From assembly GCF_019097595.1 (NCBI RefSeq), contig NC_080714.1, forward strand, positions 5,870,759-5,934,758: a DNA stretch of 64,000 nucleotides. Reading direction: 5' to 3'. Below are positions 23,453 through 35,879 of the stretch, one piece after another (positions within the stretch are counted from its first letter, which is position 1; the number at the start of each line of letters is the position of its first letter). The DNA is from Hemibagrus wyckioides. Its lineage: Eukaryota; Chordata; Actinopteri; Siluriformes; Bagridae. Under the pieces are notes generated by a model. The model was not told where the DNA came from. It made no database searches and saw only the letters and a list, made by a program, of their open reading frames with translations. The translations under genes were made by a program, and so were the position numbers.

Positions 23453-23577
23453 TCTGTGGGATGTGGTGATTATTGGCTAAGGTGGAATGTGGTAGATTAT
23501 TGGCTAGGGTGGAATGTGGTATCTTAGTGGTTAAGGTGGGATTTGGGAGATTAGTGGTTAAGGTGTTAGACTATTGA
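23453..23577 (+). repeat. 27-bp tandem multiplication of a SINE head
   Basis: Four units start exactly 27 bp apart at 23470, 23497, 23524 and 23551. They read TTATTGGCTAAGGTGGAATG, TTATTGGCTAGGGTGGAATG, TTAGTGGTTAAGGTGGGATT and TTAGTGGTTAAGGTGTTAGA. The last is the A-box region of the SINE that follows, so the SINE's own head seems to have been multiplied upstream. A degenerate fifth unit may precede 23470. Confidence 0.85.
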
Positions 23578-23711
23578 CCAGAAGGCTTTGAGTTCAGGTC
23601 CTCCAAGCTGCCAATTCTGGGCCCCTGAGCAAGGCCCTTAACCTGCAGTGGTCAGTTGTAAAAAATGACATTAAATGTAAGTCGGTCTGGATAAGAGCGT
23701 CTGCCAAATGC
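23551..23711 (+). mobile_element. tRNA-derived SINE with L2-type tail
   Basis: Same family as 9933-10102. A-box region TTAGTGGTTAAGGTG, B-box-like GAGTTCAGGTCC near 23590, body GGGCCCCTGAGCAAGGCCCT, and well-preserved tail TCTGGATAAGAGCGTCTGCC then AAATG. Its head is tandemly repeated upstream. Confidence 0.85.
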
Positions 23712-23804
23712 CTCTTGTTCTTGAGGATGAGGAGTTCTGTTAATAAAGCTCATCTGCCTCAGGCTTTGAGGTGTTCTGTCTTGCTTTTCTGTTCACCTTG
23801 ACAA

Positions 23805-23985
23805 GACGGTATCATGAGACTTCCATTGAGCATGCTCAGATTGCACAATGTTCTTGGGTCACCCTTAATGGTTCTTTTTAAGATGCTAGAACAATCCATG
23901 GAGGTCACAAGTAGTATTCCTTCAAATAGATAGATCTCTAAACTACCCAAGACATCCTTGTAAACATGTATAAACATCGGAACGG
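23805..23985 (+). repeat. Dispersed repeat P, copy 1
   Basis: Direct repeat of 27340-27490. Shared: CTTCCATTGAGCATGCTCAG, ATGTTCTTGGGTCACCCTTA and GGTCACAAGTAGTATTCCTT. No coding or transposon ends recognised. A SINE lies about 90 bp upstream here and about 12 bp downstream of the other copy. Confidence 0.75.
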
Positions 23986-23989
23986 CATT

Positions 23990-24362
23990 TCCATATGCGG
24001 CATGTCCAGATGTTTTTTTTCTTTTTCGCATCTGTATATACATTATTCAGAGCCAATTAGAAAGTAACCTTATTTAATCTTAGCAACTTTCTAGCTTCTT
24101 ATTAAGCAACTTCTTAATTTAAACAATTAACAGATGCAGAGAAACGCATTTTGACCCTATTAAGACCTTTACCTTCGACGTTTTCTTGTATACACATGCA
24201 TATTATACTCTCAGAACATCTACAGCTAAAGGTCCATCATACACTTGTTTATTCCGGCTTAATACTCAAACCAGCTCATTTGGCACCAGCAAACCATAAG
24301 ATTTTATATGTTTGATGTGAAGCTCTCGGTATGTATCTGCATATCACTCCCCGTCCTACTAC
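23990..24362. other. No gene seen
   Basis: AT-rich, non-coding. Confidence 0.5.
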
Positions 24363-24426
24363 CATGTGATTGGCCGATTACATAACTGCATGACTCAACA
24401 GGTCTACAAGAAGTGGCCGGTGAGTG
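24363..24426. mobile_element. Tc1-like family C end fragment
   Basis: Ends AAGTGGCCGGTGAGTG before TA at 24427-24428, with ATGTGATTGGCCGATTA and GCATGACTCAAC inside. This matches the terminal and subterminal region of the family with ends in CCGGCCACTTTATTA. Only one end remains. Confidence 0.65.
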
Positions 24427-24428
24427 TA

Positions 24429-25010
24429 TATTCAACATGTCATTCGATTACACTCTTTAACAGTGAAGATGAATAATTTCAGCTAGACTAAATGCGTATA
24501 TCTCTAAAACCTCCTGCTAACACTAATGCTAATGCGTAGAACCATTCCGGCACGAGGAGCACAACAAACGAGGCAATCGTCTGATCCGTCTTCTCCGAGA
24601 GACTTCGTGACATCACTGGCGCATTTACATAAGGAAAAAAGAAAGCGAAGCGTCTATCAGGAAGCAAGATAACAAGATTAACAAGCACACTGGGTGCGAG
24701 GGAATCTATTAAAAAGCCATCAAACTCGAGAAGCTCATTCGAATGTGACGATGATAAGCCTTCTCGTTTCTCTTGTACATCTAACTGTGACGTCGAAAAA
24801 ACTGTAAGGGTAAAGGGGCCAAAAGAAGGTCGGAAAAAGGTCCGCGTTATGCTATTTAATACAGTATAACATGACCAAAAGCAGCCAGAATCGATAGATT
24901 TTTCTTTGAGCCTTGTCAGGTACCGAGGCGCCAACAATTACGTGTCATCTCAGGCAATCGATTGGATGAACAGAAGATTCTTCATACCAGTAATGGAAAA
25001 AGAAAATGAA
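24429..25010. other. No recognised gene; long open frame
   Basis: A minus-strand frame of 149 codons (24488-24937) is open but begins without ATG, and its translation shows no domain I recognise. I do not call it a gene. Confidence 0.45.
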
Positions 25011-25435
25011 GTGTAAGAATCACTTTTTTTTATCCTTATCAAGAAATCCAGATCCTATGAATATGCAAATTAAAACTTATATGGCCCACCCACTTTTCCC
25101 TGGTAAACAGATCATCATTTGCATACTGGAATATGATTGGCTGTTATGTTTTTTAATTCTACCACATCACCGTTCTGATGTTGATTCATTTCCTTTAACT
25201 CAGTAGTTCCAGATATAGATTTGTAAAATTTCTGTTTCTGGAGATTTTCTGGAAGGAGTCTCCAGTATCAGCTCTTTCTAACAGCTGAACTGAAGCTGTA
25301 ACATTCTCATCACGACAAGCTGTATCTTATTATCTACAACAGAGAGATTCTGATGAAGGATCTTGTGTTTATAGCTGCGATAATGTAAGTGATAACAGGC
25401 ACTAACTAGTCTTATAGATATGGATAAAACGGTAT
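25011..25435 (+). repeat. Dispersed repeat R, copy 2
   Basis: Direct copy of 21880-22385, about 3.1 kb away. It breaks off at GATAAAACGGTA, where the Tigger-like sequence at 25436 begins. In copy 1 the repeat continues at this point, so it appears interrupted here. Confidence 0.8.
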
Positions 25436-26105
25436 ACAGTAATACCTCACAGATCCGTGTCTCACAATTCCGCGCAGTTTTCTTGGGAACCTAACTAATT
25501 TGCAATCGTAAATTTTTCGCAGACCCGCGAAATCCTGCAAAAGAGTTTACGGCTAATTTCGTGGCAATTTATACATTTTCATGCTTTTTAATGCGAAAGA
25601 AAGGTTTAGTTTATTAATGAAGTAATACAAATATAAAAGTAAAATCAACAAAATATCAATTTAAATAAAATATAAATCGCCGATGTCAGGTACGTACAGT
25701 ACAGCCATTACGACACGCTATTGGCTGGAAGGGTTGAAAGTAGCCTATCACAGAGCATTAACAGTTTTACCTAGCTGCTGATTGCCTGGTAGCTATGATG
25801 CTTTCTATACGCGATGTCACGGTTCATCTCCCCGCCCCTTGTGCTCGGTTCAACATTCCGTGAATAAGTGATCTCAGTGATTTTTCCATTAGTTTTTATA
25901 CAGGCGATACCGTACTCTATTTTTACGTCAAACATTTATTTCTTTCTGTATTAAGCTAACTTTTAAATTAAATTTAATTTAATTTAATTTTGGGAGCATG
26001 TTTGGGGAGTTTAAACTCTAAAAATAAGAATTTACAGTACAGTATTAGCATTTTTAGTGTCTCCACCGAACATCCGCAAAACCTCGTCATTCGCGATGGG
26101 TCCTG
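25436..26105. mobile_element. Probable pogo/Tigger-like element remnant
   Basis: Starts ACAGTAATACCTCACAGATC with CCGCGCAGTTTTCTTGG and GCAGACCCGCGAAATCCTGC inside. The right side has CATCCGCAAAACCTCGTCA and TTCGCGATGGGTCC in roughly inverted relation. The CAGTA-ACCTC ends and motifs written around CCGCG are typical of pogo/Tigger-derived elements. No transposase frame survives. The right boundary is uncertain. Confidence 0.55.
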
Positions 26106-27339
26106 AATATAATATACGTAACACTGAATATCTTCCGACGTCACGTACCCAAGGGTTTAATACCTTACATAACACTCACCTTTCATATGATTAACAATTA
26201 CTGGAAAGGTTTTTATTACAAATAGGGACTTCATTGTGTGTGTGTCAGTGTATGCATGACATGCACCAGTTATATGTTGTTGTTGTTTTTTATCTCTATA
26301 CACTGAAATCTAAATAAGCTCATGAGGCATGTCGCGAAAGCATGCAGAAAAATCCATGCCATAAAGCACGGAAACCTCCATGTGTGTGTGTTTGTGGTGG
26401 GTTTTAAAATGATAAAATCAGAAGCCAAGAATGACCGTAGATCGTATAATGAGCTAATAAGCCATCGCTTCTTTTGATTGTGTCCGTCGCTGAGTAAAAA
26501 AACTAGAGTCAGCATCGAGGCAAAGCACAAAGCAGGAACTAATGAACAGCTCCACTGAGAGCTGGGGGATTGAGACACGTTAATGGTGATGTGTTTGATT
26601 AGCTGCAGCCAAGCAAGCAGATCTATACAAGGTGAGGCTAGACAGCCTCTGGTGCATGTTCAAATCAGAGTTCAAGTCACACATATCTCCTATATCTCCT
26701 ATAAAACCTCCTCTGAATGCATGAAGTGATGTATTAGGGTGCTTTTTATTTTATTGTTTTTCCACCAAAGGATGCTACAGACCAAATACTACAGACTTGA
26801 TAAAAATGGTGCATTTTCATATCATAACAATGGATTTTTTTTACCACAGTAATGATACCCAAACAGCCTGGTGTTCAATCAATCTCATTTGTAAACAAAC
26901 TCCTCAACCGGAGTCAAAGGTCTGTCTGATATGATTGTCACTCTTTTGGGAACCTTTTGTTCTGTAACCAAATCTGTTCTTTATTTAAAACTGTCGTTTC
27001 CTGTTTTTCGGGATCAGCTCTGAGAAGTACCTTTGGTTTGTTATTAACTGGACAAAACTGTTTTTAAGAGCGACATTTTTGCCAAAAATCCTTTGACCAT
27101 AGAAGGCTGGAGAAAGAGACGAAACTGACCTCAAGCTACAAGCTGGTCATTTTCGCCAGGCTTTTACAGAAACTGCAAAAATATAAATAAAATAAAAAAA
27201 TTCCTTCCTGGTTTCGGTCGAAGCAAAACCAAAGACCAACCATGTTGTGTGAAGATCGTGTGAAAAGGTTTATCATCTATGTTTGTATAATTATGCTTTC
27301 AGAATTTTTAATTCACACTAAAACACGAAGACACAATGA
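26106..27339. other. No gene seen
   Basis: Short (GT)n near 26236 and 26382. Otherwise unique-looking non-coding sequence. Confidence 0.5.
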
Positions 27340-27490
27340 TGACACTTCCATTGAGCATGCTCAGAATGTTCTTGGGTCACCCTTATTAGCTCTTTTCAAG
27401 ATGCAAGAAAAATGCATGGTGGTCACAAGTAGTATTCCTTCAAATAAACCACCAGAGACATCCTTGTAAAAGCATATAGCACTTCCACCA
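27340..27490 (+). repeat. Dispersed repeat P, copy 2
   Basis: See 23805-23985. Both copies share the same block order, and this one lacks a few short segments such as ATTGCACA after GCTCAG. Confidence 0.75.
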
Positions 27491-27502
27491 AGTTATAAGA
27501 AT

Positions 27503-27675
27503 GTAGGTAGCTTAGTGGTTAAGGATAAGGGGTCCTGATTGGAAGTTTGTGAGGTCAAATCCCAACAAGCTGCCACCGCTAGGCCCCTAAGCGAGGACCT
27601 TAACCCTCAGACGTATAAAATGTCTCCTTTTGGATCCTTTGGGCGTCTGCCAAATGCTAGAAATGTAAATGTAAA
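27503..27675 (+). mobile_element. tRNA-derived SINE with L2-type tail
   Basis: Head GCTTAGTGGTTAAGGATAAG, B-box-like GAGGTCAAATCCC, body GCTAGGCCCCTAAGCGAGGA, tail GGGCGTCTGCCAAATGCTAG and AAATGTAAATG. More diverged than the 23551 copy, with part of the CTCTGGATAAG motif lost. Confidence 0.78.
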
Positions 27676-29504
27676 GAATGTAGACCCTGATGGAGGGAAG
27701 TGTCCGTGTCTCAGTGCTCACTGAACTGAACTGCTCTCAGGTGACCCATTATCTCTGTGCACTTGCTTCACTGCTCAGCGCTCGTTCAAAATACCCATGT
27801 GTACCTTTACACACCACCTTGTAAAGTCATATTTAATCACCGCACTGTATGAAGGATACGTCAAGACCCCATACAATGATTTATCAGGTTACCTGTACAG
27901 TAGGAAGATTCAGTAGCACCGTCTCTTGCTATTCACAGAGGACACTTTGCGGTTCGGCTTTACTCTCACGGTCATCATTAATCATGGTCTACATCCATCC
28001 AGATCACCGTCCATGCATCACTAAATGTAATTATACGCCGAACTATAAATACGGACATGAAACTTTGCTTTGAGTCAAAAGCTTTCTGAGCCGTCATCAA
28101 TCTGGGTACTGTACGTCTCTGTGCTTGGAATAAAGAGGAAGGATTTACTGCTTCTTTTTTGTTTTTGGTGATTATATTCACTCCAGCCAAATCCATATCT
28201 CGTTCCTAACCAAAAAGCAGAACTGACGGTCGGATTCTGAAAAGAAATGTATTACTGCATGTCTAAAGGCTTTCAAAAGTTTCCTTGCCTTTGGTCGATT
28301 TGTCAGAGTACACGTTTACGTCTTTGCCATCTTTTGGGTCTGGATTAGCTGTCGTGGATAATCTAGTATGGGCATGAACATAATTCTTGCAATCATGCCA
28401 TCAATCTATGAGTCACACCTAACCACATCGTTCACCGGGGAGATTTTCAGCTTTCCGGGCTAAATGATAAAAGACCACTTGTGCACCTGACAGAAATGTC
28501 ACATGTAAATGCCTAAAGAATTCAGCAGTTCTATATTCAAATGCTTTATAGGCATAGGCTTAAGCCTTGGCTCTGTCATCGCCCCCTTATGAGAAAAATA
28601 AAAAAATAAATAATAGATTTCGCATTTGATCATGCACACAAAAGGATAAAAGAAGTAATTCTGAGATCTGAGGCAAGGGCATATGTCCACACCTGTTAAT
28701 GTGTGATAAGCAACACCAGTTCAAACAGATCTATCACGTACGGTGTACAAAGAAAGCTCAGAGAGATTTTTAAAAAAAAATGTATCTGGTTAAGTAAATA
28801 TCTGTAATGAAGCCATATGTCAGCTGTAACAATACCAACAAGAGTAATTGACTTGGTACATTTTGCTTTATCTTCTGCAGTTCGGCTGACAGTTCCTGCT
28901 TCCTGAAGCGTACATCAGATTTGGTTTCCAGTTTTTATGTGGTGCAGCATGACATGATTTGCTTGTGTGTGTGTGTGTGTGTGTGTGTGTTAGTTCGGCT
29001 GTTTATGACAAGCCAAGACTCTGCGTGAAATGATGCTGCTGTCAAACACTGTCTCTCTCACTTTCTTCCACGAGGACGCGTGAAGGCATCGAGTGTGAAT
29101 CAAAGCCTGCGCTGTTGCATCGCTGCCACCCTCAAATTTCTCCTTCTCCCTTTAATGACGGGTTTTGTTAGCGTTTTTCCGTATGTGCAGGGAATAATGC
29201 ATTCTAGGTGCAGGAAAAGAAAATAAAAAACACTGGAAATTGTAATGAAAAAGCTCTTGGGGTAGATATATGTATGTGTGTGTGTGTGTATATATAATTG
29301 CAGTCATATTAACCAGCCACACATGCATTAGAATAGTATAAGAAAGTATGAATTTTTAAATTGACAAATTTGTAAGTTAATGGTGGATGGGGATTTTTTT
29401 ATAATGCAGTTTTCCATGGATGCATTTCCAAACTAATATCAAATATTACAGAAAGATAAAATTACCAATCATCTGTATCTTATACAAAGAGGAAAATATC
29501 ACAT

Positions 29505-29508
<4 letters not shown>
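27676..29508. other. No gene seen
   Basis: (GT)n at about 28963-28991 and a short GT/TA run near 29275-29296. No coding or RNA gene recognised. Confidence 0.5.

Positions 29509-29582
<74 letters not shown>
29509..29582. repeat. (TA)n microsatellite
   Basis: Uninterrupted TA dinucleotides for about 70 bp. Confidence 0.97.
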
Positions 29583-29587
<5 letters not shown>

Positions 29588-30734
29588 GTTAAAAGACTTA
29601 TAAGTGGATAAATGAACCCTGAAATGTGTGCATTGACTTTTTTTTTACCAGAAGTAGTCTTTACCAAGCAAATTTATTTTACGTTTCAGTGTATGAATGT
29701 TATGTAAAACTTCATATTTTTAGACATCAACGGAGGTGCAACATTTGCGCGAGACGAAATCACGTTTCTGCCATCCATCGGATTTCGGCATGGATTCCAA
29801 AACACATGCATATTGTAAACCTACAAATCTCTAAAAACCCCTAAAATATAATCATTCCCCACCTTTTGAGCACTAAGGAAGATATAACCTGCAAATCTTA
29901 AAAAAAGCAAAAAATTTGACCCTGTCTAATCATAACTGCACGCGCTCCCGTGCACCGTTTTATCCAACATAAAAACTATTATCATTCGGTTGCATTTGGT
30001 CTGTAAACCAAATTTAAGATTAAAAAAATCTATAGCATTAATGGTCATTTCCTTACCATTCACCATTCGGACAGGTAGTGAGTCCTCTCTCCTATGTGTC
30101 CTGGACTGGAGGTGCGTTTCGCAGTAGCGCGCGCTCTAAACGCAAAGCGCTTTATCAAGCGATTCGAGAACGAATCGTTTAGGTTTGAACGACTCCTTTT
30201 AAGAGAGTCATACGAGCGAATCGATTCTCAAGCACCAACGAATCCATGCTGCTTTCTTTTGTTGTTTTCATGGCAATGTACTCGTCTTATCCGTAGGATT
30301 TGTCAAAATTTCATTCTTCTAATTCTAATATTATTTATGCCAGCATTCAGTGGCAAACAGTGAGGTTCGTGGCTGGTGAGGCACTGACTCTTTTAGAGTC
30401 ATATTTACAAATAAATTAATTCAATACAGTAGCTTCGATTCAGCATTCGATTGGCTGCTTGCACATTGATTAATGGTTATTTATTACCTCGTTTTGATTG
30501 AAAGTCCAGTTTTGAGACATTTTTAAGCTTTGATATAGAATTTTTGGTGCCAGGAAAAAATAAAAATAAAAAGAACTGCTGCGGTAGTTTTTTTCAGCTA
30601 GCGTATCGGTGCTTGCCATCTCTGTAAAGAAGAAGAACAGCAAACTAACCATAAACCCCTGGACTCACGCACGCCCCCTACAGCGAGGCAGAAGAACTGC
30701 CTGCCTCACCTCGTGCTTTTTCCGTGCAGTTATA
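29583..30734. other. No gene; short palindromic cluster
   Basis: Around 30150-30245 there are repeated AACGAATCG, GAGCGAATCGATTC and GACTC/GAGTC words, possibly a worn DNA-transposon end. Related AACGAATCATCTTCGATTCG occurs near 33863. No gene seen. Confidence 0.4.
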
Positions 30735-31277
<543 letters not shown>

Positions 31278-31279
31278 TA

Positions 31280-33121
31280 TATCAGATCAGCAAGATTAAA
31301 TGTTATACACATACATAAAACATTACCAAGAGTCTACAAACATTATATTGGTGGCATACAGAGATATACCGACAGGCATGCGGCAATTATACGTGCACAG
31401 TCCAGTTTGTGAGGGATTGTGCAATCCGAGGCGAGGCAAAACTCACCTGCGATGCTACCTCACATCACGTCTCTCACCTGTACTTGAACAGGAAAAACCT
31501 TTTGACTATAAAATGATTTAAATGATCGGAGGCATACTGAAACTACATTTATCTCACAGATCAGTGGATAAAAATAATATTTATTTAATTTTATCATTAT
31601 TTGTTTTGAGTCTCACCTGACCGCAAATCCCTGCTAGTTCCACTGAAACCGAATTATTGGAAAGAATCGAATCGATAAGATCCTGCTGTAACAGGAAGGC
31701 TAAACCGATCGGCTTTTTTCCTCTTTCTTAATTGGAAATGATCAGTCTCACGCTGAACAATCTGTCTCTCAGTTGCATCTTGTGCATGTTGTCCTGATGC
31801 CTGCTGTCCCGATAGCTCACTTGTGTGCCCTAAACCTGATGCTACTGTAATAAATAACATGTAATAGACCTCATGAGCGAGGGATGCATCACTTGGGTGT
31901 TTTCTATTTTGGAAAATAATGGAAATCTTTCCGTGATGTGATGTATTGCTACCTTGAAGTTTGATTATTTACCAAAGAACAGCTTGAGTCCAAAAGAGAT
32001 GTATGCACCTTATAATCAAGGCAATTTAACAGTGATTACATATTTTTTCATTAATTAAAGAACGTCATGAACACTTTTTTCTCATTTGAACATAAAAAGA
32101 AGGGAAAAAAATTATAATACCAAGAAATTATAAGATATTATAAGAAATTGGAAAGCACAAAGTCTTGAATACTCTTCATTGGCATAAAACATACTGTTAC
32201 TGGAGACTGCTTCTATAAATGTTAAGTAAAGGTGACCTTCACCGTCTTCACCATATCAAAGATTGTTATATAAAAATCTATTATTAGTGTATTCGTTGTG
32301 TACATCTGCCTTAGAAGCCCCTGTGATTGAGCTGAGAAATGCTACCTATAAGAATGAGCGTATTAATGGAGACCTGTAATTAGAATTAGAGCTGGCCCTA
32401 GCAACACCTTCAGTATGGTATAAAATGTGAATAACAGATATATAAGTGGAGTATAGAGACTGCATAAAAGGAATATGATGATCTTAGCCTCAATGGGCAA
32501 AATGCAAAAGTTGCCCTTTCACCATCCCCACCACGTACGTGCAGTTTTGGAAGTAGCCACACGACAGACCCCTGAGCTAATGTACTGCATTTAAAATGTG
32601 TCCTCCTGATCAGTCTGTAAGTCGGAAAATCAAAATCAGAGGCTGATGATTGACTTGTGAAAGGTCTGAGTCGACAAGTGGGCCTCCAGGGGAACAATTT
32701 TCACCCTAATCACTGGGAGCAAAGGCAAATCAGGCATAAATCAACCTGAGAAATTCATCTTATGGACATAGTGTATAGTCAATATTCAGAGTAGAGTGTG
32801 CATGGTTTTGAATATACTATAACCCCCTCCTTTTTTTCCCTCAATGCATGTCTCAAAACCAATCATGGTTTAAATTGGACCCAATTCTTTATGTGACTTT
32901 GTGAAATAGATGCAAAACCATTGAAATCATGCATGAATAAACAAGACAGGAAATTATATACTGGTTCAAGGTCAAACTCTTGTCCGTTGGGTTTAGCTGT
33001 TACTTTGAGCAAATGGATTCTTTAATGTCTGGCAATTTCTTAGTAGCTGCAATATCATGCCTGAGTTTAACTGACTGAGTATTGAATTATCAAATGAATC
33101 AGTCTATTTATGGTAGAACTA
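31280..33121. other. No gene seen
   Basis: Unique-looking AT-rich sequence; no supported feature. Confidence 0.5.
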
Positions 33122-33822
33122 CGGTGGCTGAGAAGTGCAAAATAAAAGAAAAAATCCAAAAACAAAACGACAATTCAGACAAACCGGAAAAAGCTAGGTA
33201 TAGCTTGCGAATGGAAATCTTACCGCTGATTGGACGAGACATCTGTCACTCAAGATATACAAGAAGTCCAGGAGGCTGCGGCAGTAGAAAGCGGATTAGT
33301 GTGTGTATGAACGCAGCTCTGCTCTTATAACACTTCTTACATCCTTTAATCTGGATTAGTTTGTTCTTCCAAACATGCCTACGTTCTTTAGGTGTGTTTT
33401 TAGACTTTGCAAAGTAAGCTTCATGCCATGATACGCTATCAGTATATCCAAAATCACGGCATATGAACATCCATCTTTAAAGAAGCGCTGAATGAATTCT
33501 TATAAATATAAATATATATGTTTGTTATTTTCTGTGAAGTTGCACTATAGAAAAAAAGTGAAGGCAGAAATCCACACATGTACAAGAAATAAAGCTAGAT
33601 ACACAATTTCATACTTTGTGTATATCTTGAGTGACAGATGTCTCGTCCAATCAGCTGTAAGAATTCCATTCGCAAACTATATCCACATTTTCAGCTTTGT
33701 CTAAATTGTAGCTGTGTTTTTGAATTTGTTAATTCAACTTTGGATTATTTTGTTGTGTTTTTTGATTTGTTTTTTGTTTGTTTTAGGATTTGTTATTTCG
33801 TTTTGCACTTCTTGGGCCACCG
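33122..33822. mobile_element. Foldback element with long inverted arms
   Basis: The left arm 33122-33260 starts CGGTGGCTGAGAAGTGCAAA. The right arm 33620-33822, read inward, starts CGGTGGCCCAAGAAGTGCAA. Both arms contain GCGAATGGAA and then GATTGGACGAGACATCTGTC and ACTCAAGATATAC. The right arm is about 60 bp longer through an extra A/C-rich insert. TA flanks both ends (33120-33121, 33823-33824), fitting a TA-targeting element. The roughly 360-bp centre has a 74-codon minus-strand frame (33246-33470) that I do not recognise. Probably a non-autonomous element; family unknown. Confidence 0.8.
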
Positions 33823-33824
33823 TA

Positions 33825-34302
33825 TAAAACTCTTTCCAACTTCTTTTCAATTCACCGATCAACGAATCATCTTCGATTCGATTCATTCTGACTCCTTTTG
33901 ATTCACACAGCAGCTGTTAGAAATCACCTTTAAGAAATATCATCCAGACGTTTTATCTCCATGTATATATGCATTTATAAATTTGAAGCCATGCTGATTG
34001 GAGGTTTTAATCTGCAAGGTATAATATTTAGTCATTCCACAGATATCTGAAATCCAGTGGAAATCCTGGTGTCTGTCACAGTGAAGGAAACATCGCCAGG
34101 AACACGACATATTTCCAAATCACTGTATGAAATAAAGTCACGTAAGCTCTGATATAGAGTAAATAGTACTGAGACCTGTTGAAATAGGTCTTTTGACTGT
34201 GTACAAAATAAATACTTAGTGTATAATTTGTTTAAATGTTACCACATAGTAAACGGATAGAATTTCATGAATAATTAAATATTTAAAAAATTATATATAT
34301 AA

Positions 34303-34342
<40 letters not shown>

Positions 34343-34535
34343 TTTTATCTTTATTTTTTATTTTTATTTTTAAAAAAGGAACAACAAATAGCTAATGTCT
34401 GGGGGCTACCTTTTCTAGCGCTTGTTAAGGATTTTGAACTGACAGTCATTATACAGTCTGATATATCCATTACATTTCTGATCAGATAGAAACCTTAGTA
34501 GCTTTTAGTTCGAATTAAATTATAATTAGAGATAT
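33825..34535. other. No gene; (ATT)n run
   Basis: (ATT)n at about 34303-34342, followed by an A/T-rich run. No coding signal. Confidence 0.55.
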
Positions 34536-34835
34536 ATAGTGAATGGCCACTAAATTGAGATTATCCATTCAGCCAATCATGTGGCAGTAGAAAAATGCAT
34601 ACATCATGCATACATAGGACAATAACTCAATGATAATGTTCTATAAATAAATCAAACATCAGAATGGAGATCGGAAAGGTATGATAAGTAACTCTGCTTT
34701 AAAACCACATTGAGCAGAAAAGCATCTCATATATCAAATATTTAAGGCAGGTGGGCAACCAGATCAGTTTCCACTCCTGTTAAGAGCATGAATCTGAAGC
34801 TCAATGACGTGATAAGATTGGAAAAACATCACCTG
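34536..34835 (+). mobile_element. Tc1-like family C deletion remnant
   Basis: Begins near TAGTGAATGGCCACTAAATT, a worn CCGGCCACTTTATTA-type end. Then CATTCAGCCAATCATGTGGC, AAACATCAGAATGGAGATCG, GAGCAGAAAAGCATCTCA and TTTCCACTCCTGTTAAGAG, all in the order found in the intact family but with large gaps. No right end found. Confidence 0.65.
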
Positions 34836-35879
34836 GTCGGTTTCATTTAACACAGTCCCTTTGTCAGGAGCTTTTAGATTCATGGAATTCATTCATGGAA
34901 TTTCTATTACATGTGATTCAGCCATAATGCCATCTCTTTCTTAGACTTAAAGATTTTTGGCAGCTAATTTTCCATGTTAATTTCCAGCCTTTCTATTTTA
35001 GTTACAGTTGGAATGAAACATGATTTTCCGTAACAAAAGAGACTAATCTGTTTAACGGCTTGTGTAACTCAACTGTACAACCTTTATCACTGGATGTGTC
35101 ATGGAATCTGACGTTATGTTTAAATAGAAAAATTCTCTCCAAACCCTTTGTACCGTTCTAGGTGGACAGCTGGCGAAAATAATAATCCTCCTGTCACATT
35201 ACTGACTTATGTTAAATCTACAACTCGTAAGCCCTTCTTCGGTTCGTTCCTCTGGGGAAACCTGATGTGAGATCCCTCCATTAAATCGTCCCTTGTAGTC
35301 GTATCCCTTTAAAATGCAAAGATCCACAATCGAACCACTGAAGAAGCTTTTGTAGCATAATATTTTGTGACCACAGCTTACTAAATAAAGCCCTGCTGTG
35401 TTTTCTGGAAACTTTACCTTATTGACCTGTGCATTTAAGTGAAAAGTCTATTCTTCAAGTGAAACAAGTGCCCCCGTAATTGACATTTCCTGTCCATGTG
35501 CTTCGTCCCATTGATTTATTTGTTTCAGCAAAATTGGCAACAGCCCCTGGACTGCTCCTTCTCTCCGTTAGGACATGTAATTATTACATCCTTTCTCAAT
35601 TTGTGTAAAAGTCACAGAGATCTGACCTAACAGGGTTAAGGACAGATTTGGCGATCTTGGAGCTTGGTGTTTTAGTGGCTTAGTCAATGTTAGTTTAAGC
35701 GTTCTGAGAGGATCCGACATCAAAACTACGCGGCTTTCAAAATATTGAGAGTGGATGAGAAATCTTTCAGCTGGGAAAGGGTTTTTAGATTTAAAATAAA
35801 GCATTGTTGGATTATTCATCTTATTTGCTGGATATAATGTGTTTAAACTGTTCAGAATGGGAATCCACTTATGGGATAT
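34836..35879. other. No gene seen
   Basis: Non-coding, no repeat recognised. Confidence 0.45.
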
